This document shows, one piece after another, positions 1 through 8,087 of a DNA stretch of 45,344 nt; within the stretch, counting starts at the first letter, position 1; each line of letters starts with the position of its first letter. A model generated the notes under the pieces. That model searched no databases and was not told where the DNA came from. It worked only from the letters and a program-made list of their open reading frames with translations. Made by a program: the position numbers and the translations under genes. Source of the DNA: Chloroflexota bacterium (lineage in GTDB: Bacteria > Chloroflexota > Anaerolineae > Promineifilales > Promineifilaceae); NCBI GenBank assembly GCA_024223125.1, contig JAAEOP010000644.1, forward strand, positions 1-45,344, given 5' to 3'.

Positions 1-165
1 ATGGCTGAACTGATAAATGTTGCCTGCCAATCCTCTACGCGCAATTTCAGTTGGGATGAGTGGCAGTTGTATTTCCCTGGGGAGGCGTATCGCTGTACGT
101 GCGGGCAGCGGCCGGCGGGCAAAGACGCGCCGGCGGCCACGGCCGGGTGTCAACCTGATTCGTAG
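1..165 (+). CDS. C-terminal tail of a WD40/STAND-type protein (5' end outside window or lost)
   Basis: The frame is open from base 1 to a TAG at 163-165. The last 54 residues carry a tail with the order ACQ..TRNFSWDEW..YFPGE.YR.TC. This matches the conserved C-terminal tail (AC...RNLT..EW..Y.PG..Y..TC) of large WD40-repeat, caspase or NACHT proteins common in Chloroflexota and cyanobacteria. The ATG at base 1 is probably internal, so only the 3' end is seen. A second, degraded copy of the same tail lies at 727-909. The family assignment rests on motif memory only; the effector domain of the protein cannot be seen. Confidence 0.5.
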   Translation: MAELINVACQSSTRNFSWDEWQLYFPGEAYRCTCGQRPAGKDAPAATAGCQPDS

Positions 166-208
166 CCCTGTAGGGTGATTTTGTAAATCGCCCCTTCCAT
201 AAACAGGA

Positions 209-419
209 TCACCAAAGCCTTGTCACATCATACAAAGCAAATGCGCGGTCTTTACTGACCAATGGCATTTTTTCAATCTTGGATTGAACGATTAACAAAC
301 GATCAAACGGATCACGATGATGAAATGGAAGTTTGGCAACTTGGGCCACATGAGGGAATCCAATCGGCAAAGTCTGGATGCCATTTAGTTTCATCTGTTG
401 CGGGTATCTAACAACAATC
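209..419 (-). pseudogene. vapC: VapC-type PIN-domain toxin, N-terminal half deleted
   Basis: The last ~65 residues of this frame are typical of the C-terminal half of a PIN-domain RNase toxin: KLNGI..LPI, then LPFHHRDPFDRLLIVQS, then a VSKD...Y.V..LW ending. The N-terminal half, which should start just after the antitoxin and carry the first catalytic acidic residues, is missing. The frame instead reads back into the antitoxin 3' end. An internal deletion of roughly 65-75 codons between the antitoxin stop (420-422) and the PQQMKLNG segment explains this. The toxin is therefore almost certainly inactive. Confidence 0.75.
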
Positions 420-647
420 TCATGGCATGTACGGTTCAAAATCTTCAAGAGGGTCATCAAAATCATCTGCCATGACAATCATGCCTTTGGCGCTGCCGAA
501 TTTGGGTTGGTGTTTGATTTTGGGGACGGGAACAAGTTGCACGATTGATTCTTTATCCCGACGAATAAACACATCTTCGCCTTTTAATGCCGCCTCAATC
601 AAATCCAACAAGTGAGAATCTGCTTCATTTAGTTCAACCTGATACAT
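420..647 (-). CDS. Phd/YefM-family antitoxin
   Basis: This is a 75-residue protein beginning MYQVELNEAD. It has the Phd/YefM N-terminal strand-helix arrangement (LLDLIEAALKGEDVFI.RD) and the C-terminal GSAKGMIVMADDFDDPLEDF toxin-neutralising tail that is standard in VapC partners. The start at 647 is preferred over the longer frame (698) because AAGGTGA lies six bases upstream. It sits directly upstream of the truncated vapC on the same strand, the normal antitoxin-toxin order. The antitoxin looks intact although its partner is broken. Autoregulation of its promoter is expected for the family but no operator was identified. Confidence 0.75.
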   Translation of the reverse strand: MYQVELNEADSHLLDLIEAALKGEDVFIRRDKESIVQLVPVPKIKHQPKFGSAKGMIVMADDFDDPLEDFEPYMP

Positions 648-726
648 ATCAATCACCTTATGGGTCCAGTTACTTTCTTCACAGTATAGCATATTCATAA
701 TCCATCCAACATTATCTTGAACTATT

Positions 727-909
727 TTGTTAGCGGAGTGGGAGCAGTTTTTACTGGGGGTGGCGTATCATTGTACGTGTGGGCAACGGCCGCGGCCAGG
801 TGTCAGCCGTAGACCGACCGGCGATGAATCGCCAGTCTACGAAACAGTGCCCCATCAATGGGGCTTTTCCGCCGTATCAAGTTCGATTTCATCGGACGCT
901 GTTTTGTAG
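727..909 (+). pseudogene. Degraded second copy of the WD40-type protein tail
   Basis: The translation begins LAEWEQFLLGVAYHCTCGQRP and so repeats the EW......Y.CTCGQRP end of the tail at 1-165. The DNA is also alike: 'cgtgcgggcagcggccggc' at about 98-118 against 'cgtgtgggcaacggccgcg', each followed by GCC(g/a)GGTGTCA. Nothing upstream of it continues the protein. It overlaps a hairpin at 810-839 (TAGAC / GTCTA plus GGCGAT ga ATCGCC). It is best read as a leftover tail, with the toxin-antitoxin remnant lying between the two copies. Confidence 0.45.
849..868 (+). terminator. Rho-independent terminator candidate
   Basis: GCCCCA (849-854), a tcaa loop and TGGGGC (859-864) form a 6-bp GC-rich stem followed by four T residues. 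It would serve the plus-strand WD40-tail remnants. Confidence 0.5.
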
Positions 910-982
910 CCGGTGAGATTTATCTCCCGGCGGATGTGGCGATTAATATCTTAACGTAATGACATTGACCTGCAATCCGCAG

Positions 983-1735
983 CTACCGGGAACGGCCGCG
1001 TGTTTGTAACCCAGGCGAACGGCGTTGGCTGGGGGCTGGGCGGGGTGGGTGTTTGGCGGACGGCCGTTTTCCCGGTGCAGACCGTTCGGCCGGGCGGGCA
1101 GCCATGGCCGGACGGCGGGTGTGTACGGGGTGTGGCGCGGGGGAGGTTACTTTTGGTTTTACTGTTCGGGGGGTGGACGGCCGTAAACGCTGTACATCAA
1201 AAATATATTCCCCAGCTACCGAAAAGGCGCCGATAAACAAAATGCGCGTCAGCCACACCAGCGCAGCCACAAAAAATGGCACCCAGCGCAAAAGCTGTTC
1301 CCGGCTTAACACCTCATTGCCAAACTCATGCGCCAGCAGCGTTAACGAGATGGCCCACCAGGTCATCACCGCATTCATCGTGGCTCCAATTAACCAGGCG
1401 CCCATTAAGTACCAGACGGCCGTTGGTTCCTTTTGTCCTTTTTCAGGGGTAAACAAGCGCGTCAAACCGGCAAAATCAATGGCGCAAAAAGCGATGGCCA
1501 AAATTGCAGCCCATTTCAAACCGGCAAAACTCACATCCCCCAACAAATTATGCAACGCATACCGCGTCGTATCAAAATTAAACAGTTCAAACGCCACCAG
1601 CGCCACCAGCAGAATAATACCCGCAACCAACTTGCGAGACACATTCAACCGGGAAAGCGCCCGTGCATATTTATCATCCATTTCTTCAGGCGAACTGGGT
1701 TCACCCTGATAAACTACGCCCTTATTCCGCATCAT
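983..1735 (-). CDS. Four-helix membrane protein with a basic, proline-rich C-terminal tail
   Basis: This is a 250-residue protein I do not recognise. It has a short charged N-terminus followed by four hydrophobic segments (around residues 37-57, 68-88, 105-128 and 150-172). The last ~60 residues are rich in Pro, Arg, Ala and Ser (PRTVKPKV..PAPHP..RRPAMAARP) and should lie in the cytoplasm as a positively charged disordered tail. The ATG at 1735 has AGGAG eight bases upstream, so the start is well supported. The DNA of the tail is much richer in G+C than the rest and contains copies of ACGGCCGT. A plus-strand 218-aa frame over the same bases is a shadow. The gene stands alone. Confidence 0.65.
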   Translation of the reverse strand: MMRNKGVVYQGEPSSPEEMDDKYARALSRLNVSRKLVAGIILLVALVAFELFNFDTTRYALHNLLGDVSFAGLKWAAILAIAFCAIDFAGLTRLFTPEKGQKEPTAVWYLMGAWLIGATMNAVMTWWAISLTLLAHEFGNEVLSREQLLRWVPFFVAALVWLTRILFIGAFSVAGEYIFDVQRLRPSTPRTVKPKVTSPAPHPVHTRRPAMAARPAERSAPGKRPSAKHPPRPAPSQRRSPGLQTRGRSR

Positions 1736-1857
1736 TCTAACTCCTGCAAGTTTTCTCCCCTAACAACTTGCCACATGCCACACAATCTGATCTTGGCCCA
1801 CTTCTAAATCTTCTATCCCTTCTTCTGTTGTTGTCTTATTTTGGAAAAAAGAGAGGA

Positions 1858-1890
1858 GGCGCCGGTAAGAGTCGCAAGCCTACCGGCGCC
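1858..1890. repeat. 10-bp inverted repeat GGCGCCGGTA...TACCGGCGCC
   Basis: The arms 1858-1867 and 1881-1890 are perfect, with a 13-base loop. Read on the minus strand it is followed by a pyrimidine/T-rich run (1843-1857), so it could act as a terminator or attenuator in the leader of the minus-strand gene at 983-1735. The stretch 1736-2194 holds no convincing gene; a 104-aa plus frame there has no recognisable features. Confidence 0.45.
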
Positions 1891-2035
1891 AAAAAGGGGG
1901 AGGAAGAGGGTATGTTGAGAAGAGGGAAGAGGGTTTGTATGTCTGCTAAATATATTAGCACGGATGTTCTAGGATGTCAAGGAAAATATCGGTTTGGATG
2001 TGCGGAAGTTTTGTTGACACTAGAGCGAAATTCGC

Positions 2036-2065
2036 ACGCCCTCGTGCGAACGGGCACGAGGGCGT
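2036..2065. repeat. Perfect 12-bp hairpin ACGCCCTCGTGC...GCACGAGGGCGT
   Basis: The arms 2036-2047 and 2054-2065 pair completely around a 6-base loop. There is no T-run on either side, so it resembles an intergenic REP-like palindrome more than a terminator. Confidence 0.6.
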
Positions 2066-2111
2066 ACCCTGCTCCTCAATAAGAATTCCGCACACACCAG
2101 TGGGGTTTTGC

Positions 2112-2140
2112 TTCACATAAAAATAAGATTATGTTAAAAT
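2112..2140 (+). promoter_or_regulatory. Sigma70-type promoter for the cNMP-bPH2 gene
   Basis: TTCACA (2112-2117) and TAAAAT (2135-2140) each match the -35 and -10 consensus at five of six positions, with an ideal 17-base spacer. The gene starts 55 bases downstream. Confidence 0.55.
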
Positions 2141-2194
2141 GAATCGTCAAATCAGATAGGTGGGGCAAACAACTAAACCTGTCAAACGAAAACA

Positions 2195-3958
2195 ATGATT
2201 ACCAAATTTGATTTTCTGGCACAACATCCCTTATTTGAAGGTTTGGAAGACGACGAACTGGAAGAACTGGCTACCCTGGCTGAAGAGTTTGAATATCAGG
2301 ATGGGACCGTTGTTGCTTACCAACGGGATGTGGCTGATTGTCTCTTTATTGTGAAGAGCGGCCGACTATACGCCCAAGCAGTAGAACGAGGCGTTGTCAC
2401 CAGTTCTGACGATTTCCTACCTGGAGATTACCTGGGATTGGATTGGTTATTTACACCCAGCATCCATCCGGCCACTGTACAAGCTACTTCACGGGATGAC
2501 CGCCCGATACGCCTGATCATCTTCAAAGGCCGCCGTTTCTTACATTACCTCAGCAATAATCATGCGGCTATAGATAGCCTCTCACCCATCTACGATGATA
2601 CCGATACCCTCATCGCCGGTTTCCCGGAAGAGGTTCACAAACAAGCTCTAAAGATTAAAGCCAAACGTGACCGACGCAGTAACACCATGAACATCTTGCC
2701 TGATGAGTTGATTGAATTCATCTCCCGGCGCAGCAGTTGGTACTTATTTGTTCGTCTTTTGCTACCTTTAATTGGGCTGCTCATCTTGCCACTTATCCCC
2801 TTTGCTTTCTTATCAAACCTGGCGCCTGATACTTTTTTGTATAATTTTCGGGCCGCTTGCCCTGGATTGTTAGCTCTGTTTTTCTTGTTTTGGACTATCT
2901 TTCGCTTTTTTGATTGGCGCAATGATTACTTCATTGTGACCAACCGGCGGGTTATCCACCGCGAGTTTAGCCTGCGTACTTTTCGGGTAGATATTAAGGT
3001 AGCCCGCATTGACCAGATTCAAAGTGTGAGTGTTGATAAACCGTCGCTCATTGCCAATCTGTTTAATTTTGGTACGGCGCGTATTACAACTGCCTCCCAA
3101 TTTGGTATTATTCTGTTTGACAATATTGATAAGCCACAGCGGGTAACAGATACCTTAGGCCAATTAACACAACAGGTCAGAACATTAGATTTTAGCCGGG
3201 AACAGACTTTGGTGCGCCGCTCTATTGAGGATTATTTTCAGTTTGATCAACCGTACCAGCTTATACCCGATGAAGATGAGATAGAAACAGAACCTGAACG
3301 AGAAGATAAACCAGGTTTTTGGCAGCGTTTTTACGGCCGTTACCAATGGCGCGTTGAAGAAGGTAACAGTATCACCTACCGCAAGCATTTCCTGGTAGCT
3401 ATTGTGGCCCTTGTCTGGCCGCTGATTATTAGCGGCATCATCGCCCTGCTCTCCTTCCTCATTGTGCGTCTGGATCTCCTCAGCAGCCGCATTTTGTTCC
3501 CTATCATGGGCATTCTCTACTTCTTCGTTCTCTTTTGGATTGTGTGGCGTATTGAAGATTGGCGCAACGACGTATACATGCTCACCGACCGGCTTATCAT
3601 TGATATTGACCGAATGCCCTTTGGTTTTGGCGAAAGCAGTAAACGAGCTGCCCTGGCAAATATCCAAAACGTCAAAGCCTTCACCCCCGGTCTCATTCAC
3701 ACCATCTTCAATTATGGCTATGTAGAAGTAGAAACGGCCGGGGTAGACAGCAACATCGAGTTTGAAGACGTTCCCTTCCCGGCCGTTGTGCAAAGTGACA
3801 TTTTCTACCAGATTGAAGAGTTCAAACGACGTCAGCGCGAAATGGAAGAAGCTCGCCGCCATAAATCATTTGCCGTATTGCTGGATGTGTACAAACAAGA
3901 AGAAGAACAGGGACGCCTCCCCCGTCGCACCCCATATCCAATCAATGAAGAGGATTGA
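2195..3958 (+). CDS. Cyclic-nucleotide-binding domain fused to two membrane-anchored bPH2 domains
   Basis: This 587-residue protein starts with a CNB domain (about 8-125: FLAQHPLFEGL..ELEELA, then DCLFIVKSGRLY and FLPGDYLGLDWLF). A charged linker follows, then a hydrophobic pair (about 183-240). Next comes a bPH2 (bacterial PH-like, YdbS/YdbT-type) domain with NDYFIVTNRRVIHRE, VARIDQIQSV and FNFGTARITTA. A second hydrophobic pair (about 395-450) precedes a second bPH2 domain (DVYMLTDRLIIDI, IQNVK, FNYGYVEVETAG), and a basic coiled segment ends the protein. The tandem TM-TM-bPH2 layout is known for YdbT-like proteins. The N-terminal cNMP sensor is the odd part and suggests ligand-controlled membrane or envelope function. 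The ribosome-binding site is weak. An inverted repeat follows the stop. Confidence 0.8.
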   Translation: MITKFDFLAQHPLFEGLEDDELEELATLAEEFEYQDGTVVAYQRDVADCLFIVKSGRLYAQAVERGVVTSSDDFLPGDYLGLDWLFTPSIHPATVQATSRDDRPIRLIIFKGRRFLHYLSNNHAAIDSLSPIYDDTDTLIAGFPEEVHKQALKIKAKRDRRSNTMNILPDELIEFISRRSSWYLFVRLLLPLIGLLILPLIPFAFLSNLAPDTFLYNFRAACPGLLALFFLFWTIFRFFDWRNDYFIVTNRRVIHREFSLRTFRVDIKVARIDQIQSVSVDKPSLIANLFNFGTARITTASQFGIILFDNIDKPQRVTDTLGQLTQQVRTLDFSREQTLVRRSIEDYFQFDQPYQLIPDEDEIETEPEREDKPGFWQRFYGRYQWRVEEGNSITYRKHFLVAIVALVWPLIISGIIALLSFLIVRLDLLSSRILFPIMGILYFFVLFWIVWRIEDWRNDVYMLTDRLIIDIDRMPFGFGESSKRAALANIQNVKAFTPGLIHTIFNYGYVEVETAGVDSNIEFEDVPFPAVVQSDIFYQIEEFKRRQREMEEARRHKSFAVLLDVYKQEEEQGRLPRRTPYPINEED

Positions 3959-4053
3959 GGCTAATTGTCAGCGTATAACGAAGCTTCGCCTCAAACCGAT
4001 GAGATCGTGATCGTAATTAAAAAATTGTGCTAACAAATGTTCACTTCCCCTGA

Positions 4054-4115
4054 AGACTTTTGAAGTTTTGTTACCAAATGCGATTGCATACTCGACTGCA
4101 AAACTTCACAAGTCT
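4054..4115. repeat. 17-bp inverted repeat between convergent genes
   Basis: AGACTTTTGAAGTTTTG (4054-4070) pairs with CAAAACTTCACAAGTCT (4099-4115) with one mismatch and a 28-base loop. It lies between the convergent cNMP-bPH2 and kinase genes and may act as a bidirectional terminator. The arm resembles the AGACCTGCGAGGTTTT arms at 25246 and 41517. Confidence 0.55.
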
Positions 4116-4133
4116 GTTGGCGGCTGAGACGAC

Positions 4134-5039
4134 CTAAATCAATGACTCAGCTACGCACAGCCATTTTTGCCATTCGGCGTCATTATCCTCAAATGACCAC
4201 CAGATGCTGAGAACGGCCTGCGACATACTCCATGCTTGCAGCCGCTGCCGATCCAGCGATAACATTTCGGCCAAAATATCCAACCGTCGTGCCTGAACTC
4301 GTTTCAAATGTGGCCTGGTGTAGATGTCGGGGACGGGGTTACGCAGCAAAGCGCCCACTTCATAGGCTGGTTCGCCTACTACGCCTTTGGGGTCAATTGC
4401 CAGCCAGGGTTGCCGTTCGGCCGTCAAGATATTGAAATGGTGCAAATCGCCATGCAGCAAAACGGGGGTGGCGCTGGAGGCTAGAAGATCGTCATAGAGG
4501 ACAACGGCCGTATCCACCAATCTCTGCGGAAACACACCGGAAAACTCATCACAGTAGTCACGCATCTCATGCAGACCCTGACCCCAATCAGCCACGGAGG
4601 GAAAACTGTGTTGGGGCGGAACCATCTGCCATAATTGGCGCATAATATTGGCGGCGATGCGTGTTACTTCATCATCATCTTCGGCCGTGTCACTGAGAAG
4701 TGTTCCCGGACGCAACCTCTCTAGCAGCAAAACCCCTTCGTCGGCATCGGCGTCTAACAAGCGAACCATACCTCGGCCGTTATACAGACGCAGGGCTTCA
4801 ATTTCCGTCCCCAATTCATTGCGGGGTATGCCCACTTTCAACACAATTTCTGTACCATCGGCCTGGATAGCCGGGGCAGCATAATTGTAGGAAAGGTTGG
4901 GAAAGTGGTTTTGCACGGTGAGCGACCATCGTTTTTCAATTTTGGAGAGGATGGTGGGGAGATGAATTAGCCATGTACGGCCGTCCTCCCCCCATGTGTC
5001 TATAACTGTCTTTGTAAATGATTTTGGGTAGGGTTGCAT
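4134..5039 (-). CDS. Aminoglycoside/hydroxyurea antibiotic kinase family protein, APH(6)-like
   Basis: This 301-residue protein has the phosphotransferase fold. A nucleotide-binding lysine lies in EIVLKVG (about 64-70), the Brenner-type catalytic motif is HGDLHHFNIL (about 196-205), and a metal-binding DPKG follows about 12 residues later. The IDPKGVVGEPAYEVG run is diagnostic of the streptomycin 6-kinase / hydroxyurea phosphotransferase family (APH_6_hur). The family phosphorylates small hydroxylated molecules with ATP; whether this one acts on streptomycin cannot be told. Family members are about 280-310 residues, so the length is normal. Its start lies 15 bases downstream of the aminotransferase stop on the same strand, so it may be the last gene of that minus-strand unit. 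Confidence 0.8.
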   Translation of the reverse strand: MQPYPKSFTKTVIDTWGEDGRTWLIHLPTILSKIEKRWSLTVQNHFPNLSYNYAAPAIQADGTEIVLKVGIPRNELGTEIEALRLYNGRGMVRLLDADADEGVLLLERLRPGTLLSDTAEDDDEVTRIAANIMRQLWQMVPPQHSFPSVADWGQGLHEMRDYCDEFSGVFPQRLVDTAVVLYDDLLASSATPVLLHGDLHHFNILTAERQPWLAIDPKGVVGEPAYEVGALLRNPVPDIYTRPHLKRVQARRLDILAEMLSLDRQRLQAWSMSQAVLSIWWSFEDNDAEWQKWLCVAESLI

Positions 5040-5054
5040 GGTATTCCAGGCGCC

Positions 5055-6137
5055 TTATTTTTCTAGCATAAATGTATTCACGGCTGTCACAATATGCTCC
5101 AAATCTGCTTCTGTCAGGGCCGGATGGATGGGCAGGGACAAGACTTCCTGAGCTGCTTTTTCTGTTTCCGGCAAGCGGACATTGTATCCCAATTCATTGA
5201 CGTAGTAGGTTTGTTGGTGGATGGGAACGGGATAATACACGACCGTGCCCACTCCTTGTGTGTGCAGCCAATTTTGTAGAGCTTCTCGACGGCCGTCTGG
5301 AACTCGCACCGTATATTGATGAAAAACATGCTCATACCCATTTGGCACAGTTGGTATGATGACGCCTTGCAAATGTTTATTGAAATAGGCTGCATGTTGC
5401 TGCCTGGCCTGGTTAAAGGCAGGCAGCTTTTGCAATTGAGCTAACCCCACGGCCGCGTGAATATCTGTCATGCGGAAGTTAAAGCCCAACTCATCATGAT
5501 AATAACGGCGGCTCATGCCATGCTGTCGAATGATCCGGCAGTGTGCGGCAAATTCAGGATCATTTGTGGTGATCATCCCCCCTTCACCAGAGGTCATATT
5601 TTTAGTAGGGTACAGGGAAAATGTGCCTGTGCCCATCCCCCCAGCCGGCCGTCCTTTATAGCTGGCTCCATGCGCCTGACAGGCATCCTCAATAACAACC
5701 AGGTTATGCCGAGCGGCAAATTCCATAATAGGATCCATATCACAGCTTAATCCATAGAGGTGAACGGGCATAATAGCTTTACTGTTTTTGGTCATGACTG
5801 CTGCCAGCAAATCTGGGTTCATATTAAACGTATAGGGATCAATATCTACGAATATCGGCCGTGCCCCCGTATACAAAACGGTGTTAGCCGAGGCGATAAA
5901 AGTAAACGCCGCGGTAATAACTTCATCCCCCGGCCCAATGTCGTGCGCCAGCAGCGCTGTGTGCAAAGCGGTTGTGCCTGAACTGGTGGCCACTGCTTCT
6001 TGAACGCCACACAGGTCGGCAAACGCTTCTTCAAACGCTTTGACCTGCGGTCCCTGCGCCAACATCCCTGAATCCAATACAGCTAACACGGCTTCTTTTT
6101 CTTCATCACCAATTAATGGTTTGGCAATATGTAACAT
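5055..6137 (-). CDS. DegT/DnrJ/EryC1/StrS sugar aminotransferase, WbpE-like
   Basis: This is a PLP-dependent nucleotide-sugar aminotransferase of 360 residues. It shows SSGTTALHTAL (phosphate binding), VIEDACQAHGA (the PLP-pyridine aspartate) and SLYPTKNMTSGEGGM with the Schiff-base lysine near residue 179. In context it most likely transaminates a 3-keto-UDP-GlcNAc(A) to the 3-amino sugar, as WbpE/WlbC do. The start at 6137 (MLHIAKPLIG) is chosen because AAGG precedes it and because the longer TTG start at 6167 lies in an inverted repeat (6158-6225). It lies upstream of the kinase and downstream of the WbpD-like acetyltransferase on the same strand. Confidence 0.88.
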   Translation of the reverse strand: MLHIAKPLIGDEEKEAVLAVLDSGMLAQGPQVKAFEEAFADLCGVQEAVATSSGTTALHTALLAHDIGPGDEVITAAFTFIASANTVLYTGARPIFVDIDPYTFNMNPDLLAAVMTKNSKAIMPVHLYGLSCDMDPIMEFAARHNLVVIEDACQAHGASYKGRPAGGMGTGTFSLYPTKNMTSGEGGMITTNDPEFAAHCRIIRQHGMSRRYYHDELGFNFRMTDIHAAVGLAQLQKLPAFNQARQQHAAYFNKHLQGVIIPTVPNGYEHVFHQYTVRVPDGRREALQNWLHTQGVGTVVYYPVPIHQQTYYVNELGYNVRLPETEKAAQEVLSLPIHPALTEADLEHIVTAVNTFMLEK

Positions 6138-6157
6138 TGGTTTCCCGACCTTAAAAA

Positions 6158-6225
6158 TGTAGGACAAAATGCTGTTTTGTCAGAACAAACCGCAGGTTTA
6201 TCCAAGACCGGCGTCTTGTCCTACA
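6158..6225. repeat. 10-bp inverted repeat TGTAGGACAA...TTGTCCTACA
   Basis: The perfect arms are 6158-6167 and 6216-6225. The inner part near the right arm reads AAGACCGGCGTCTTGTCC. It separates the acetyltransferase stop from the aminotransferase start and supplies a spurious upstream TTG start for the latter. Confidence 0.55.
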
Positions 6226-6230
6226 GATTT

Positions 6231-6821
6231 TCAATCTGCTCCCGATTCAAATCTGTTATAGTCAATTTGTCGGCCGCAGGCAGAACATTTAGCCGCGGCC
6301 ATACCATTCTCCAATAATCGCTGCCCACAAGGACAGACATACCCCTGCAAACGAGCCGGATTTCCCCACACCAGCCCATAATCCGGTACATCATGCGTCA
6401 CCACACTACCCGCGCCAATCATGGCCCAACGGCCGATTGTCACCCCACACACAATCGTCACATTGGCCCCAATAGAGGCTCCCATTTTTATCAGGGTTGG
6501 CGTCACTGTCCAATCAACGGCCGCTTTCAAAGAACCATCTGGATTCACAGCGCGAGGGTACAAATCGTTGGTAAAGCAGACATGCGGCCCCACAAAAACA
6601 CCATCTTCCAATGTAACGCCCTGAAAAACCGAGGTGTAGTTTTGTATTTTGACCCGGCTGCCAATGGTTACGGCCGCATCAATATAAACACCTTTGCCAA
6701 TAATGCACACTGCGCCAATTTTGGCTCGCTCCCGTATCTGTGCCTGATGCCAGACTGATGTGCCTGTTCCCAGGTCGGCCGTTTCAGACACATCGGCCGT
6801 TGGATGAATTTTCACTTGCAT
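6231..6821 (-). CDS. Hexapeptide-repeat acetyltransferase, WbpD/WlbB-like
   Basis: This 196-residue left-handed beta-helix acetyltransferase begins MQVKIHPTADVSE. Hexapeptide turns run through the middle (IGKGVYI, IGSRVKI, VFQGVTLEDGVFVGP), followed by FTNDLYPRAVN and ASIGANVTIVCGVTIGRWAMIGAGSVVT. These are hallmarks of UDP-2-acetamido-3-amino-2,3-dideoxy-glucuronate N-acetyltransferase (WbpD/WlbB), which acetylates the 3-amino group from acetyl-CoA. The C-terminus has a CPC...CSAC metal-ribbon-like end. The start at 6821 has GAAGGA nine bases upstream; the longer frame to 6884 lacks a site. Its gene is divergent from the Gfo/Idh/MocA gene at 7036, with the shared control region 6822-7035. 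Confidence 0.85.
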   Translation of the reverse strand: MQVKIHPTADVSETADLGTGTSVWHQAQIRERAKIGAVCIIGKGVYIDAAVTIGSRVKIQNYTSVFQGVTLEDGVFVGPHVCFTNDLYPRAVNPDGSLKAAVDWTVTPTLIKMGASIGANVTIVCGVTIGRWAMIGAGSVVTHDVPDYGLVWGNPARLQGYVCPCGQRLLENGMAAAKCSACGRQIDYNRFESGAD

Positions 6822-7035
6822 GGAGACTAATCCTTCGCTGTAAGTAGTGGATAGTGGACAATACAAACTACCATCCACTGACAACAGCTAATCAACCATT
6901 TTCAGGATAAAACTTATGCTTAAACTAACTTAATTTCCTCTGTAAGTTGAGGTCTATAGGATTTTAGTACCGTAGTCCTGTTCCTATTTAGTTGACTAGC
7001 ATATTATCTAAATGATAAGGATTTATTGGTGACAA

Positions 7036-8082
7036 ATGAATGAAGTACATATTGGGGTGATTGGCGTCGGCCGCATGGGACGTAATCATTGCCGTGTTTT
7101 TTCCCTCTTACCAAAAGTAGAGCTTACCGGTGTTCATGATTTGAACAGTAACGTTGGGGCTGCTGTTGCTCACCAATATCATGCTCCCCATTATGATTCT
7201 GTGGCCGCTTTACTGCCCCATGTAGATGCGGTTAGTATTGCCACCAACACCCAATCACATTTCGATCTGGCGGTACAATGTTTGGCGGCCGGCAAACATA
7301 TATTCATTGAAAAACCCATTGCCGAAACAGTGGCACAGGCCGAGCAATTAACACAATTAGCCAAACGCAGCAAGCAGATTATACAAGTGGGGCATATTGA
7401 GCGATTTAACCCTACCTACATTGAGTTAAAACGAGTCATGGACACGATGACGGTACTGGCAATAAATATCCGCCGTCTCAGTCCTTTTGCTGGCAGCAAT
7501 ACAGATGTGGATGTGATTTTAGATTTGATGGTGCATGATTTAGACCTGGTACTGGATATTGCCGGTCAAACACCCACCTCGATGATTGCTCATGGCTTAA
7601 CAGCGTATAATGGAGCTATTGATCATGCCACCGTGAATTTGTGTTTTGACGATGGCCCTTTAGTCACCGTGACCGCCTCCCGCCTGACCGAGCAAAAAAT
7701 TCGCCAGATTGAAGTCACTTCGCTGCAAGCTTATACAGAGGCAAATCTGATGGATAAAAGTTTATCTATCCATCGCAGTACGATTGGGGAGTATATGAAC
7801 CACGATTTGCAGGGACATCAATACCGGCAAGAAAGCATTGTGGAACGTATTCATGTGCCCATGGCGGAACCGTTGCAGTTGGAGATGCAACATTTTGTAG
7901 ATTCTGTTTTGAACGGGAAGCAGCCGCAGGTAACGGCCGTAGACGGCCTAGAAGCGCTGCAACTGGTTGTTCAGGTACAGGATGATATTAAAAAGAATTT
8001 GTTGTGTGTCAACAAAAAGGGACAGGTTGAGGGAAAAGAATTGTTTGCCCATCAGCTTGATTTAACCCCAACGCGAGGATAA
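7036..8082 (+). CDS. Gfo/Idh/MocA oxidoreductase, probable UDP-GlcNAc(A) 3-dehydrogenase (WbpB/WlbA-like)
   Basis: This 348-residue NAD-dependent dehydrogenase has an N-terminal Rossmann motif GVIGVGRMGRNH (residues about 6-17). It also has IATNTQSHFDLA, the EKPIAET motif with the family's catalytic lysine (about 95), and QVGHIERFNP. The GHIERFNP/RLSPF combination is typical of the nucleotide-sugar 3-dehydrogenase branch, which makes the 3-keto sugar used by the DegT aminotransferase encoded on the opposite strand. GGTG lies a few bases before the ATG. It opens the plus-strand glycan operon, with only five bases to the next gene. The substrate is inferred from neighbours. Confidence 0.83.
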   Translation: MNEVHIGVIGVGRMGRNHCRVFSLLPKVELTGVHDLNSNVGAAVAHQYHAPHYDSVAALLPHVDAVSIATNTQSHFDLAVQCLAAGKHIFIEKPIAETVAQAEQLTQLAKRSKQIIQVGHIERFNPTYIELKRVMDTMTVLAINIRRLSPFAGSNTDVDVILDLMVHDLDLVLDIAGQTPTSMIAHGLTAYNGAIDHATVNLCFDDGPLVTVTASRLTEQKIRQIEVTSLQAYTEANLMDKSLSIHRSTIGEYMNHDLQGHQYRQESIVERIHVPMAEPLQLEMQHFVDSVLNGKQPQVTAVDGLEALQLVVQVQDDIKKNLLCVNKKGQVEGKELFAHQLDLTPTRG

Positions 8083-8087
8083 GCATT

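Noticed and set aside
1053..1709. 218-codon plus-strand frame opposite the membrane protein gene
   Set aside because: It is a shadow of the minus-strand gene with a good ribosome-binding site and four hydrophobic segments; the plus frame has no motifs.
1768..2082. 104-codon plus-strand frame between genes
   Set aside because: It runs through two hairpins, with a low-complexity composition and no ribosome-binding site.
3185..3862. 225-codon minus-strand frame inside the cNMP-bPH2 gene
   Set aside because: It is antisense to clearly conserved bPH2 motifs and has no recognisable domain.
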